A stretch of DNA of 64,000 nt from the NCBI GenBank assembly GCA_017430325.1, contig JAFRNE010000007.1, positions 1 to 64,000 of the forward strand. The letters are read 5' to 3'. The notes below the pieces were generated by a model. That model was not told the DNA's origin. It did not search any database and worked only from the letters and a program-made list of their open reading frames with translations. Shown piece after piece: positions 26,754-35,721 of the stretch. Each line of letters opens with the position of its first letter. The first letter of the stretch is position 1. The DNA is from Eubacterium sp. (lineage in GTDB: Bacteria > Bacillota > Clostridia > Lachnospirales > Lachnospiraceae). Position numbers and translations under genes: made by a program.

Positions 26754-26765
26754 GGTTATGTAACC
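26754..26765 (+). other. 12-base palindrome in the NUDIX-xerD spacer
   Basis: GGTTATGTAACC lies in the 225-base A+T-rich spacer 26669-26893, where TTACGTAA is also present. It could be an operator half-site pair. The rest of the spacer is A/T-runs plus a TATAAT at 26868-26873 that may be the recombinase promoter's -10 box. Confidence 0.3.
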
Positions 26766-26893
26766 TAATACTTTATTTTGTGAAAATGCCTAAAAAGCGT
26801 TATTTTGCACGATTTTTGCTGAAAAATTATGATTGATTTTATGTTAATTTGAAATTATACTGTAACATATAATTTGTATTTTGGGGAATAGTG

Positions 26894-27778
26894 ATGGGTA
26901 ATCTAATTGACAGTTTCATAGAATATCTTAAGGAAGTAAAGAGGTCGAGCGAGAACACGGTTGCTTCGTACAGGCGTGATCTGAATAAGCTTGATCAATA
27001 TTTTACTGCTAATGGTATTTCTCTCCGGGACGTTAATTCCACAACAATAAATACATATATTCTCAAGCTCGAGAAGGAGGGCATGAGCTCCGCAACTGTT
27101 TCCCGAAATGTTGCGAGCATCAGATCGTTCTTTACATTCCTCCTTAATCGCGGGCTTATTTCCAATAATCCTACTGAAAACATAAAACCACCAAAGGTTG
27201 AGAAGAAAGCACCTGAGGTTCTTTCTATCGAAGAGGTTAATCTGCTGCTTGAACAGCCGGATGGCGAAAGCGGTAAAGAAGTGCGTGATAAAGCTATGCT
27301 TGAGCTTCTTTATGCTACAGGTATGAGAGTAACCGAGCTTATTTCGATGAAATACTCAGATGTTGATCTTTCTATGAACTTTGTTCAGTGTAATGATAAT
27401 GGAAGGGTTAGGATAATACCGTTTGAAAGTGCTGCTAAAAATGCATTATCAAAGTATATAAATAGTGTCAGACCAACAATGTGCGGTGATTCTGAATATC
27501 TTTTCACAAACTGCAAGGGCGAGCTGATGACCAGACAGGGCTTCTGGAAGATAATCAAGCTTTACGCCAACAGAGCAGGCATCGAAAAGGATATCACGCC
27601 TCATATGATCAGACATTCCTTTGCCATGCATATGGTAAATAACGGAGCGGATCTTCGTGCACTTCAGGAGATGCTCGGACATTCGGATATTTCCACTACT
27701 CAGGTTTATCTGAAGGGAAAGAGAAATAAACTGAAAGAGGTTTATGAGAAATCACATCCACGTGTGGGTGTAAAATAG
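26894..27778 (+). CDS. xerD: Tyrosine recombinase XerD-like
   Basis: 294 residues from the ATG at 26894 (a GTG lies just before it). XerD with XerC resolves chromosome dimers at dif. An N-terminal SAM-like core-binding domain (SFIEYLKEVKRSSENTVASY) precedes the catalytic domain with Arg in TGMRVTELI, the HMIRHSFAMHMV box, and LGHSDISTTQVYL carrying the second His and the nucleophile Tyr. The length and neighbours (NUDIX, housekeeping genes) fit a chromosomal Xer protein rather than a phage integrase. No attachment site was seen. Confidence 0.9.
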   Translation: MGNLIDSFIEYLKEVKRSSENTVASYRRDLNKLDQYFTANGISLRDVNSTTINTYILKLEKEGMSSATVSRNVASIRSFFTFLLNRGLISNNPTENIKPPKVEKKAPEVLSIEEVNLLLEQPDGESGKEVRDKAMLELLYATGMRVTELISMKYSDVDLSMNFVQCNDNGRVRIIPFESAAKNALSKYINSVRPTMCGDSEYLFTNCKGELMTRQGFWKIIKLYANRAGIEKDITPHMIRHSFAMHMVNNGADLRALQEMLGHSDISTTQVYLKGKRNKLKEVYEKSHPRVGVK

Positions 27779-27820
27779 AATAATTTAAGAAAGGAACGGC
27801 AGGGGTTATATGCTGCCGGA

Positions 27821-28936
27821 ATGATAAATATGGCTGGATCTGTTTTTGGTGATATTTTAAAGCTTTCAACATGGGGTGAGTCCCATGGTCCTGCACTTGG
27901 TGCGGTACTTGATGGATGTCCTGCAGGACTTCCTATCGATGAGGAGTATATACAGAGCTTTTTGAACAGAAGAAAGCCCGGACAATCGAGATTCTCTACC
28001 CCAAGGGCGGAGAGTGATAAAGTTGAGATATTATCGGGAGTATTTGAGGGTAAAACTACAGGTACTCCTATTTCTTTACTTATCAGGAACGAAACTCAGC
28101 GTTCGGGAGATTATAGTAATATAATGGATGTATACCGTCCGGGACATGCGGACTTTACTTTTGATGCAAAATACGGCTTCAGGGATTACCGCGGAGGCGG
28201 AAGGTCTTCCGGAAGAGAAACTGCAGCAAGAGTCGCAGGAGGAGCGATTGCGGTTAAGCTTCTTTCTGAGTTTGGAATAAGCTTTATAACCTATGTTGAG
28301 TCTGTCGGTGATATAAAGATCGATCCGGAAAAATTCGACAAGGATGAAATATTTAATAATGAGCTTTATATGCCGGATAAAAAGGCTGCCGAGAAAGCGG
28401 CAAAATATCTTGATGATTTAAGAAGTAATGGAGATTCATCGGGAGCTGTGGTAAAATGTATCATAAGCGGAGTTCCTGCGGGACTCGGTGATCCTGTATT
28501 TGATAAACTTGATGCAAAGCTTTCTGCAGCTGTATTTTCAATAGGTGCAGTTAAGAGCTTTGAGGTTGGTATAGGCAAGGATGCGTCAACGCTGACCGGA
28601 TCAGTGAATAATGACAATTTCTTTAATGAAAACGGCAGGGTGGCTAAGAGGACAAATAACGCCGGCGGAATACTTGGGGGTATAAGCGACGGAAGTGATA
28701 TCGTTCTTACAGCCGGATTCAAACCTACACCGTCTATTTACAGAGAACAGGATACTGTTAACAGGGGTGGAGAAGATACCAAGCTTACGATCAAGGGAAG
28801 GCATGATCCTATTATAGCTCCGAGAGCAGTTGTTGTGGTTGAGACTATGGCGGCGCTTACCATCGCGGATGCTTTGTTGAAGAATGCTTCATCGAAGCTT
28901 GACAGCCTCCGTAAGATATATCTTTCGGACAACTAA
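27821..28936 (+). CDS. aroC: Chorismate synthase
   Basis: 371 residues. AroC converts 5-enolpyruvylshikimate-3-phosphate to chorismate with reduced FMN. The motifs STWGESHGPALG, the FMN/substrate loop YRGGGRSSGRETAARVAGGA, RPGHAD and the C-terminal RHDPIIAPRAVVVVE are intact. The ATG at 27821 or an in-frame one at 27830 may be used. A CGGCAG/CTGCCG hairpin lies between AAAGGA and the start and could bring the two together. No other shikimate genes are nearby. Confidence 0.95.
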   Translation: MINMAGSVFGDILKLSTWGESHGPALGAVLDGCPAGLPIDEEYIQSFLNRRKPGQSRFSTPRAESDKVEILSGVFEGKTTGTPISLLIRNETQRSGDYSNIMDVYRPGHADFTFDAKYGFRDYRGGGRSSGRETAARVAGGAIAVKLLSEFGISFITYVESVGDIKIDPEKFDKDEIFNNELYMPDKKAAEKAAKYLDDLRSNGDSSGAVVKCIISGVPAGLGDPVFDKLDAKLSAAVFSIGAVKSFEVGIGKDASTLTGSVNNDNFFNENGRVAKRTNNAGGILGGISDGSDIVLTAGFKPTPSIYREQDTVNRGGEDTKLTIKGRHDPIIAPRAVVVVETMAALTIADALLKNASSKLDSLRKIYLSDN

Positions 28937-28975
28937 AAAAGGTGTTTCGATTATTTAGTTATATTAGGGGTGTAT

Positions 28976-31900
28976 ATGAGTAATAATTCGAAAAAGAATA
29001 AAAAGGCTTTAAAAGATATTTTTTTATTCCAAATAGACAAGGTTTCTGTCACGGCAATTCTGCTGGGCATAATCCTAAATATCATTCTTCAGAATCTTGC
29101 CATATGGCTGAAGCTTCCGCTTTGGCTTGATTCTGTAGGTACGATAGCTATTGCGATCAAGTTCGGTCCGGTTGCAGGTATGCTGGTCGGTGTTGCGGCC
29201 AATTTCATCCTGAACATATCCGATCCGACCTATTTTTCATATGCGATAATAGCTGTGATAATAGCTCTGATCATCGGAATATATTTCGGGGTTAAGAAGA
29301 AGTTTGAGGCAATAGGAGTTGTTTCGCTGGCTATTTTCACGGGACTTGTTGCAGCTATAGCAGCATATCCTATTGATAAGATCAACTTTAACGGTATGAC
29401 CGGTAATAAATGGGGAGATGCATTCTATGCGATGATCGAGGATAGAATTGGCCATTCTAATTTGAATATCTTATTCTCAAAGATATTTATCGAAATACCG
29501 GATAAGTTCGTTTCTGTTCTCCTGGCTGTATTAATGCTCAGGACGATGAGAGATTATTTTTCCAACATTGAAAAGAAAAAAACGATAAAAGCCAGAAATA
29601 AGGTTGTTTCTTCTGTTTTGATCGTATTTATGATCATGTCTTCTTTTGCTGTATTTACCGGTAGAACGGTTGCGGCAGAGGAGTCTGATTATGAAACTGA
29701 AACCTTCGGAAGCAGCGAAGGCCTTCCGACGGCTGAGACAAATGCAGTGGCTCAGACCAGAGATGGTTATATCTGGGCAGGAACCTATTCCGGACTGTAT
29801 TATTATAATGGCGTCAGATTCCAGCAGGCTGAGATCGATGACAGGATTAAGAATGTAATGACTCTGTTCGTTGACTCTAAGGGAAGACTCTGGGTCGGTA
29901 CAAATGACAGCGGTGTTTTCTGCTATAATCCGGAAACAAGAGAGTGTGTTAACTACAATATGGAGAATGGACTCACGGGAGATTCTATAAGAAGTCTCTG
30001 TGAGGATGCGAAGGGTAATGTGTATATCGGTACGGTCCGCTTTACCTCAAGAATATCTCCGGAGGGAAATATCAAGACCTATTCACAGTGGGAGGATGTT
30101 TATTATGCTGTTTCCCTTGCTTCTCTTGAAACAGGCGAGGTTGTCGGTGTAACCAATTCAGGCTGTCTGTTCCTGATCAAAGACGATATGCTTCTGGATA
30201 CAAAGTATTATACCGGTGAGGACGGAGTTTATTACAGACAGGTAGGCGTATCGAAGGATACACTTCTGGTCGGCACAAGCAGCACGGGCTTTGATAATTA
30301 CAAAGTGCTTCCTGATGGAAAGGGTCTCAAATACCTTGGCTCAGAACAGCAGGCATACGCTTCATACACGAATAAGCTTCTTTATTACGAAGGAGGCTTT
30401 CTGATATGCAGCGAAGATGGAATGGGTTACTGGGGCGATGACGATTATTATGTGGATCTTACAGGAAGTGACGTTAAAGGCTCGGTAAATGATGTCTGTG
30501 TGGATGATCAGTTTAATATCTGGTTCGCCTCTAACAAATACGGCCTTATAAAATACTCATATTCGCCTTTCATCAATGTTTTCCGCGAATATGACATTGA
30601 TGCAGAGGTTGTAAATGCGGTCCTTATCGATGGTGATCTGATGTACAGCGGAACCGATAACGGCCTCAGAGTATTAAACCTTAAGACCGGATCTCTGGTT
30701 AAAGAAATCTATATGGCTGACCTTAACAATGTTCGAATAAGAAATATTTTCAAGGATTCCAAGGGCAATTTCTGGTTCAGTACCTATGGTGAAAATGGCC
30801 TGATAAAGGTTGATAAAGATGAAAAGGTTTCGTTCTTTAATGATAAGAGCGGAGGAATGCTCGGTGGAAGATGCAGATGCGTTATCGAGCTGTCTGACGG
30901 AAGGATCCTTGCGGCCAGCAATATGGGTCTGACCTTTATCGATAATGATAAGGTTGTTGCAACGATAGGTGAGGCCAATGGTCTTAATAACCAGTATATT
31001 CTTTCCATGTATGAGAAAGAGGATGGTACGATACTTGCGGCTTCGGACGGAGACGGAATATATATCATTAAGAATGACAGGATTGCCGGACATATCGGTA
31101 AGAGTGAGGGGCTTGATACGGTTGTAGTTATGAAGATCGTCAAGTGCAGAGACGGTTATCTCTACGTAACAAGTAATGCACTATATCATGATAACGGTGA
31201 GTCCATAGTTCCGCTTAAGAATTTCCCTTACTCAAATAATTATGACATCCTGATATCTGATGATCATACATGCTTTATCACATCAAGTGCCGGATTGTTT
31301 GTTGTAAGTGAAGATACACTTCTGGCTGATGAAGAATACACCTGTACGCTTCTTGATGCGAGCTGCGGACTTAAGACGAAGTTCACGGCGAATTCATGGA
31401 ACGTGATAAATGGTGAATATATGTATCTCTGCTGTACGGACAGCGTCAGAAAGGTGTCGCTGCTTGATTATAGCGGCGGAGATCTGGACTTTCAGCTGCA
31501 TCTTGATTCTATCGAAACAAAGGATGAGATCATCTATGAGAAGGATGGAGAATACGTTATCCCTGCCGGAAGCGGAAGAGTAAGTTTTAATATAGCAGTA
31601 AATAACTATACCTTATCGAATCCTATGGTTCACTATTATCTTGAGGGAAGTGATGATGAAGGTATAACCTGCTTCCAGAATGAGATAACACCGCTGACCT
31701 TCTCGACTCTCCCTTACGGAGAATACAAGCTTCATATTGCTGTGCTTGACAGCGTCACCGGAGATGTAAAGCTGGATAAGCAGTTCACTGTTGTTAAGAA
31801 GGCGATGATGTATGAGAAGCTGTATTTCCAGCTGTATCTGTACTTCATAAGCGTTCTTCTGGTGGTATATATCGCGTGGCTCTTCATTACCATAAACAGA

Positions 31901-32857
31901 AAGACCAAGCGTATCACGGGTCTTCAGACGGAAATATCAACGGATCCGATGACCGGTATCCTGAACAAGGCAGGTGCCTTTAAGACACTGGAGAAGCTGT
32001 GTGCGGAAGATAACGGTATCTTCATGATGATCGATCTCGACAGCTTTAAGCTGGTAAATGATATTCATGGTCATGAAATGGGAGATAAGATACTTATCAG
32101 ATTTGCAGAGCTGATAACCGAGGCTCTGGGTGAAAATAATATGGCCGGACGTATCGGTGGTGATGAGTTCTGTGGTTTCATGAAGGATACCCAGAGCGAA
32201 GAAGATGTTGAAAGAGTTACCAAGTTCCTTAATAAAGAGCTTGTTAAGTCGGCACATGAGTATATGGGCGAGGATATGAATATTCCTCTTGGTACTTCGA
32301 TAGGTGCCGTAAGGGTTCCGGCAGACGGAAGAGACTTTACCGAACTGTTCAAGCTCGCTGACAAGGCTCTCTACGTTGTAAAGCAGAACGGCAAGCATAG
32401 CTACTCGTTCTATCAGAAGTCAGGCAGTCAGGATCTCGACAAGGATAAGCAGGATAAGAATAATCTCGGACAGATCAAGAAGATCATCGGTGAGAGAAAT
32501 GAAGGCAAGGGTGCATATCTTGTTAACTTCGACAAGCTTCAGGTTATTTACAAATATCTCTGCAGAGAGAAACATGTAAGCTCCTCTGATATAGGCATCC
32601 TGAGGTTCGTCATAACAAATGTTGACGGAGGCGATGCTCCGGACAGCATACTTGATTCTTTTGAAGACAATCTTGTGGTCGGACTTAAGAAGAATGATGT
32701 TGTGAGCAGATATTCCGGAAGCTTCTTTGCCCTTTGTACAAGGGCTTCGAAGGATGAGCAGTATAAGATAGCTGAAAGGCTTGTGGAAAACTGGAAGCAG
32801 TCCGCTGAAAATGCAGCATATGTTGTCAGCTATGAGGCTGAAAATATAGGCGAATAA
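28976..32857 (+). CDS. Multidomain sensor diguanylate cyclase: ECF-S-like membrane domain, beta-propeller, Y_Y_Y, GGDEF plus degenerate GGDEF
   Basis: 1293 residues from the ATG at 28976 (AGGGG upstream; a GTG at 28970 is the alternative). Order: six or so membrane helices at about 15-225, with LDSVGTIAIAIKFGPVAG resembling ECF-transporter S components; a helix and Ala-rich segment near 205-235; many two-component-regulator propeller repeats (SEGLPTAETNAVAQTRDGYIW, then DSKGRLWVGT) to about 800; a Y_Y_Y-like domain to about 905; a membrane helix near 925; a GGDEF domain with RIGGDEF near 1060. The C-terminal 110 residues look like a second, decayed GGDEF with YSGSF in place of GGDEF. It should sense an extracellular ligand and make c-di-GMP. 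It has no partner gene beside it. Confidence 0.88.
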   Translation: MSNNSKKNKKALKDIFLFQIDKVSVTAILLGIILNIILQNLAIWLKLPLWLDSVGTIAIAIKFGPVAGMLVGVAANFILNISDPTYFSYAIIAVIIALIIGIYFGVKKKFEAIGVVSLAIFTGLVAAIAAYPIDKINFNGMTGNKWGDAFYAMIEDRIGHSNLNILFSKIFIEIPDKFVSVLLAVLMLRTMRDYFSNIEKKKTIKARNKVVSSVLIVFMIMSSFAVFTGRTVAAEESDYETETFGSSEGLPTAETNAVAQTRDGYIWAGTYSGLYYYNGVRFQQAEIDDRIKNVMTLFVDSKGRLWVGTNDSGVFCYNPETRECVNYNMENGLTGDSIRSLCEDAKGNVYIGTVRFTSRISPEGNIKTYSQWEDVYYAVSLASLETGEVVGVTNSGCLFLIKDDMLLDTKYYTGEDGVYYRQVGVSKDTLLVGTSSTGFDNYKVLPDGKGLKYLGSEQQAYASYTNKLLYYEGGFLICSEDGMGYWGDDDYYVDLTGSDVKGSVNDVCVDDQFNIWFASNKYGLIKYSYSPFINVFREYDIDAEVVNAVLIDGDLMYSGTDNGLRVLNLKTGSLVKEIYMADLNNVRIRNIFKDSKGNFWFSTYGENGLIKVDKDEKVSFFNDKSGGMLGGRCRCVIELSDGRILAASNMGLTFIDNDKVVATIGEANGLNNQYILSMYEKEDGTILAASDGDGIYIIKNDRIAGHIGKSEGLDTVVVMKIVKCRDGYLYVTSNALYHDNGESIVPLKNFPYSNNYDILISDDHTCFITSSAGLFVVSEDTLLADEEYTCTLLDASCGLKTKFTANSWNVINGEYMYLCCTDSVRKVSLLDYSGGDLDFQLHLDSIETKDEIIYEKDGEYVIPAGSGRVSFNIAVNNYTLSNPMVHYYLEGSDDEGITCFQNEITPLTFSTLPYGEYKLHIAVLDSVTGDVKLDKQFTVVKKAMMYEKLYFQLYLYFISVLLVVYIAWLFITINRKTKRITGLQTEISTDPMTGILNKAGAFKTLEKLCAEDNGIFMMIDLDSFKLVNDIHGHEMGDKILIRFAELITEALGENNMAGRIGGDEFCGFMKDTQSEEDVERVTKFLNKELVKSAHEYMGEDMNIPLGTSIGAVRVPADGRDFTELFKLADKALYVVKQNGKHSYSFYQKSGSQDLDKDKQDKNNLGQIKKIIGERNEGKGAYLVNFDKLQVIYKYLCREKHVSSSDIGILRFVITNVDGGDAPDSILDSFEDNLVVGLKKNDVVSRYSGSFFALCTRASKDEQYKIAERLVENWKQSAENAAYVVSYEAENIGE

Positions 32858-32887
32858 CACGGAATAACGAATATTTGCAATTTGTCC

Positions 32888-32916
32888 TTGCATAAAGACG
32901 TTAACTCTGTTATTAT
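32888..32916 (+). promoter_or_regulatory. rpsO promoter
   Basis: TTGCAT, 17-base spacer, TATTAT, followed by a structured leader of about 100 bases. Confidence 0.6.
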
Positions 32917-32923
32917 TTTCTCT

Positions 32924-33000
32924 GGTCAGAAAGCTGACCTAAGAGTTTTAGCCGTTACTTAGACCATGGAGGACTCCGACCTGGTCCCGGTAGGCGGCAG
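32924..33000 (+). ncRNA. Structured rpsO leader, probable S15 autoregulatory element
   Basis: A separate hairpin GGTCAG-AAAG-CTGACC (32924-32939) is followed by nested helices: GCCG (32951-32954) with CGGC (32995-32998), GACC (32962-32965) with GGTC (32983-32986), and an inner GGA/TCC stem. S15 is known to repress its own mRNA in several bacterial groups through unrelated leader folds that imitate its 16S rRNA site. The assignment is from position and structure; no known class is claimed. Confidence 0.55.
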
Positions 33001-33026
33001 TATTTAATAAAAAGGAGGTTGTAACA

Positions 33027-33293
33027 ATGATTACAGCAGAGCAGAAGAAAGAAATCATCGCAAAGTATGGCAACGGCGAAGGAGATACAGGTTCACCTGA
33101 GGTTCAGGTAGCACTCCTTACAGCACGTATCAATGATCTCAACGAGCATTTCAAGGCTCATCCTCATGATCATCACTCAAGAAGAGGTCTTCTTAAGATG
33201 GTTGGTCAGAGAAGAAATATGCTTGCTTACATCAAGAGCAAGGATATCGAGCGTTACAGAAAGCTTATCGAGAGCCTTGGCCTTAGAAAGTAA
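33027..33293 (+). CDS. rpsO: 30S ribosomal protein S15
   Basis: 88 residues, the normal length, after AAGGAGG. S15 binds the central domain of 16S rRNA and nucleates platform assembly. [38 protein letters not shown] and [22 protein letters not shown] are classical. It precedes pnp, the usual bacterial order, but with a terminator and a new promoter between them. Confidence 0.97.
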   Translation: MITAEQKKEIIAKYGNGEGDTGSPEVQVALLTARINDLNEHFKAHPHDHHSRRGLLKMVGQRRNMLAYIKSKDIERYRKLIESLGLRK

Positions 33294-33344
33294 TTCTTCG
33301 AATTGTGAGAGATTCATATCAGACACTCGCATAATGTGTCAGAG

Positions 33345-33379
33345 AACTGCAGGCGTCCCAGTGGTGCCTGCAGTTTTTC
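33345..33379 (+). terminator. Intrinsic terminator of rpsO
   Basis: Stem AACTGCAGGC (33345-33354) with GCCTGCAGTT (33366-33375), then a T-run. A smaller GACAC/GTGTC hairpin lies just upstream. Confidence 0.88.
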
Positions 33380-33448
33380 TTTTTGTGCTGCCATAAAAAA
33401 TATGTGTAAATATTGTGTTTTTTTTGACGTATTTTTGCTTTTTTATCC

Positions 33449-33477
33449 TTGATGTGAGGGTAGTTCTATGGTAGAAT
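33449..33477 (+). promoter_or_regulatory. pnp promoter
   Basis: TTGATG, 17-base spacer, TAGAAT. Transcription would start near 33485, just before the long leader hairpin. Confidence 0.55.
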
Positions 33478-33500
33478 AAAACAGATTGTTTTGGGGTTTG

Positions 33501-33569
33501 TCCGAGACTACTGAAAAGGGTATTTTTCAAAGGATAAAATACATTTTTCAGTCGTTTCGGAACCTCGGA
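33501..33569 (+). promoter_or_regulatory. Long stem-loop in the pnp leader
   Basis: Three stacked helices: TCCGAG (33501-33506) with CTCGGA (33564-33569), ACTGAAAA (33510-33517) with TTTTCAGT (33545-33552), and TATTTT (33521-33526) with AAAATA (33536-33541). It has no T-run, and the pnp ribosome binding site AAGGAG follows at about 33585. In enterobacteria a long pnp leader stem is cut by RNase III and then destabilised by PNPase; an analogous feedback is inferred here. Confidence 0.6.
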
Positions 33570-33598
33570 ATAAAATAAAAATTTAAGGAGACTTAAAA

Positions 33599-35686
33599 AT
33601 GTACAAAAAGTTTGAAATGGAGCTTGCCGGAAGAACTCTTCGCGTAGATGTAGACAGAGTTGGCAAGCAGGCAAATGGAGCAGTTCTTATCCACTACGGA
33701 GACACTGTTGTTCTTTCTACAGCAACAGCAGCAAAGGAACCAAGAGAGGGAATCGATTTCTTCCCACTTTCAGTTGAGTACAACGAGAAGATGTATGCAG
33801 TTGGAAAGATTCCTGGAGGCTTCAATAAGCGTGAGGGTAAGGCATCTGAGAATGCTACACTTACATGTCGTGTTATCGACCGTCCTATGAGACCACTTTT
33901 CCCTAAGGATTATCGTAACGATGTAACACTTGAGAACCTTGTAATGTCAGTTGATCCTGAGTGCGCACCTGAGCTTACAGCTATGCTCGGTACAGCTATC
34001 GCAGTATCTATCTCTGATATTCCTTTCGATGGTCCATGTGCTACAACACAGGTTGGTCTTGTAAACGGCGAGTTCATCTTCAATCCGAACTCAACACAGA
34101 ACCTTGAGTCAGACCTTAAGCTCACTGTTGCTTCAACAAGAGAGAAGGTTATCATGATCGAGGCTGGTGCAAATGAAGTTCCTGAAGATAAGATGCTTGA
34201 GGCTATATTTGCAGCTCACGAAGTAAACCAGAAGGTTATCGAGTTCATCGACCGGATCGTAGCAGAGTGCGGCAAGCCAAAGAGCAGCTACACAAGTTAT
34301 GCAGTTCCTGAGGATCTTATGGCAGACATCATGGCTGAGTATCCTATGGAGTCTATGGAAGAAGCTGTATTTACAGATGACAAGCAGACAAGAGAGAACA
34401 ATATCTTCGCTATGAAGGAAAAGCTTCGTGAGAAGTATGCTGAGAATGATGCATGGCTTGGAAGACTTGACGATGCACTTTATCAGTATCAGAAGAAGAC
34501 AGTTAGAAAGATGATCCTTAAGGATCACAAGCGTCCTGATGGAAGAGCTATCAACCAGATCAGACCACTTGCAGCTGAGGTTGATCTTATTCCTAGAGTA
34601 CATGGTTCAGCTATGTTCACAAGAGGACAGACACAGATCTGTGACGTTGTAACACTTGCACCTCTTTCAGAGGCTCAGAAGGTTGACGGACTTGACGTAA
34701 ATGTTACAACCAAGAGATATATCCATCACTATAATTTCCCATCATACTCAGTTGGTGAGACAAAGGTTTCAAGAGGACCTGGACGTCGTGAGATCGGACA
34801 TGGAGCACTTGCAGAGAGAGCACTCCTTCCTGTAATCCCATCAGAGGAAGTATTCCCATATGCTATCCGTGCCGTATCAGAGACATTTGAGTCTAACGGA
34901 TCAACATCAATGGCTTCTACCTGTGCATCTTGTATGTCACTTATGGCAGCCGGTGTTCCTATCAAGGCTCCTGTAGCAGGTATTTCATGCGGACTTGTTA
35001 CCGGTGAGACAGATGATGATTATGTAGTACTTACAGATATCCAGGGCCTTGAAGACTTCTTCGGAGATATGGACTTCAAGGTAGCAGGTACTAAGGAAGG
35101 TATCACAGCTATCCAGATGGATATCAAGATTCACGGACTTACACCTGATATCATCAGAGAAGCGATCAGAAGAACAAGGGAAGCAAGAGTTTACATCCTT
35201 GATGAAGTTATGCTTAAGTGCATTCCGGCACCAAGACCGGAAGTTAACGACTATGCTCCTAAGATCGAGATGATGACTGTTGATCCTGAGAAGATCGGTG
35301 AGATCATCGGACAGAAGGGTAAGACGATCAATGCTATCATTGATGAGACAGGCGTTAAGATCGACATCGATGACGACGGAAAGGTTTCTATCTGCGGCGT
35401 TGACAAGGCAGGTATTGCTAAGGCAATCGAGATCATCCATTCCATCGTTGACCCTATCGAAGTAGGTAAGACCTACACAGGTAAGGTTGTAAGGATCATG
35501 CCATTCGGTGCATTTGTAGAGCTTTCTCCAAATAAGGACGGAATGATCCATATTTCAAAGCTTGACACTAAGAGGGTTGCAAAGGTTGAAGATGTTGTAA
35601 ATATCGGAGATGTTGTAAGAGTTAAGGTTCTTGAGGTAGACAGAATGGGCAAGATCAGCCTGAGCCTTAAGGACGCAGATAAGTAA
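33599..35686 (+). CDS. pnp: Polyribonucleotide nucleotidyltransferase (PNPase)
   Basis: 695 residues, AAGGAG before the ATG. PNPase degrades RNA from the 3' end with phosphate, and can add tails in reverse. Two RNase PH-like domains frame an alpha-helical linker; the second has FTRGQTQ, RREIGHGALAERALLP and STSMASTCASCM. KH (IGQKGKTINAIIDETG) and S1 (TGKVVRIMPFGAFVEL) domains end the protein. Length is typical. It follows rpsO but has its own promoter and leader, and is followed closely by a GH94 gene. Confidence 0.97.
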   Translation: MYKKFEMELAGRTLRVDVDRVGKQANGAVLIHYGDTVVLSTATAAKEPREGIDFFPLSVEYNEKMYAVGKIPGGFNKREGKASENATLTCRVIDRPMRPLFPKDYRNDVTLENLVMSVDPECAPELTAMLGTAIAVSISDIPFDGPCATTQVGLVNGEFIFNPNSTQNLESDLKLTVASTREKVIMIEAGANEVPEDKMLEAIFAAHEVNQKVIEFIDRIVAECGKPKSSYTSYAVPEDLMADIMAEYPMESMEEAVFTDDKQTRENNIFAMKEKLREKYAENDAWLGRLDDALYQYQKKTVRKMILKDHKRPDGRAINQIRPLAAEVDLIPRVHGSAMFTRGQTQICDVVTLAPLSEAQKVDGLDVNVTTKRYIHHYNFPSYSVGETKVSRGPGRREIGHGALAERALLPVIPSEEVFPYAIRAVSETFESNGSTSMASTCASCMSLMAAGVPIKAPVAGISCGLVTGETDDDYVVLTDIQGLEDFFGDMDFKVAGTKEGITAIQMDIKIHGLTPDIIREAIRRTREARVYILDEVMLKCIPAPRPEVNDYAPKIEMMTVDPEKIGEIIGQKGKTINAIIDETGVKIDIDDDGKVSICGVDKAGIAKAIEIIHSIVDPIEVGKTYTGKVVRIMPFGAFVELSPNKDGMIHISKLDTKRVAKVEDVVNIGDVVRVKVLEVDRMGKISLSLKDADK

Positions 35687-35721
35687 TTGATTTTATTTAG
35701 CTACGGCGGGGAGAATTATTT

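Noticed and set aside
26894..27778. Phage or ICE integrase
   Set aside because: Length, motifs and housekeeping neighbours fit chromosomal XerD; no attachment site or mobile genes are adjacent.
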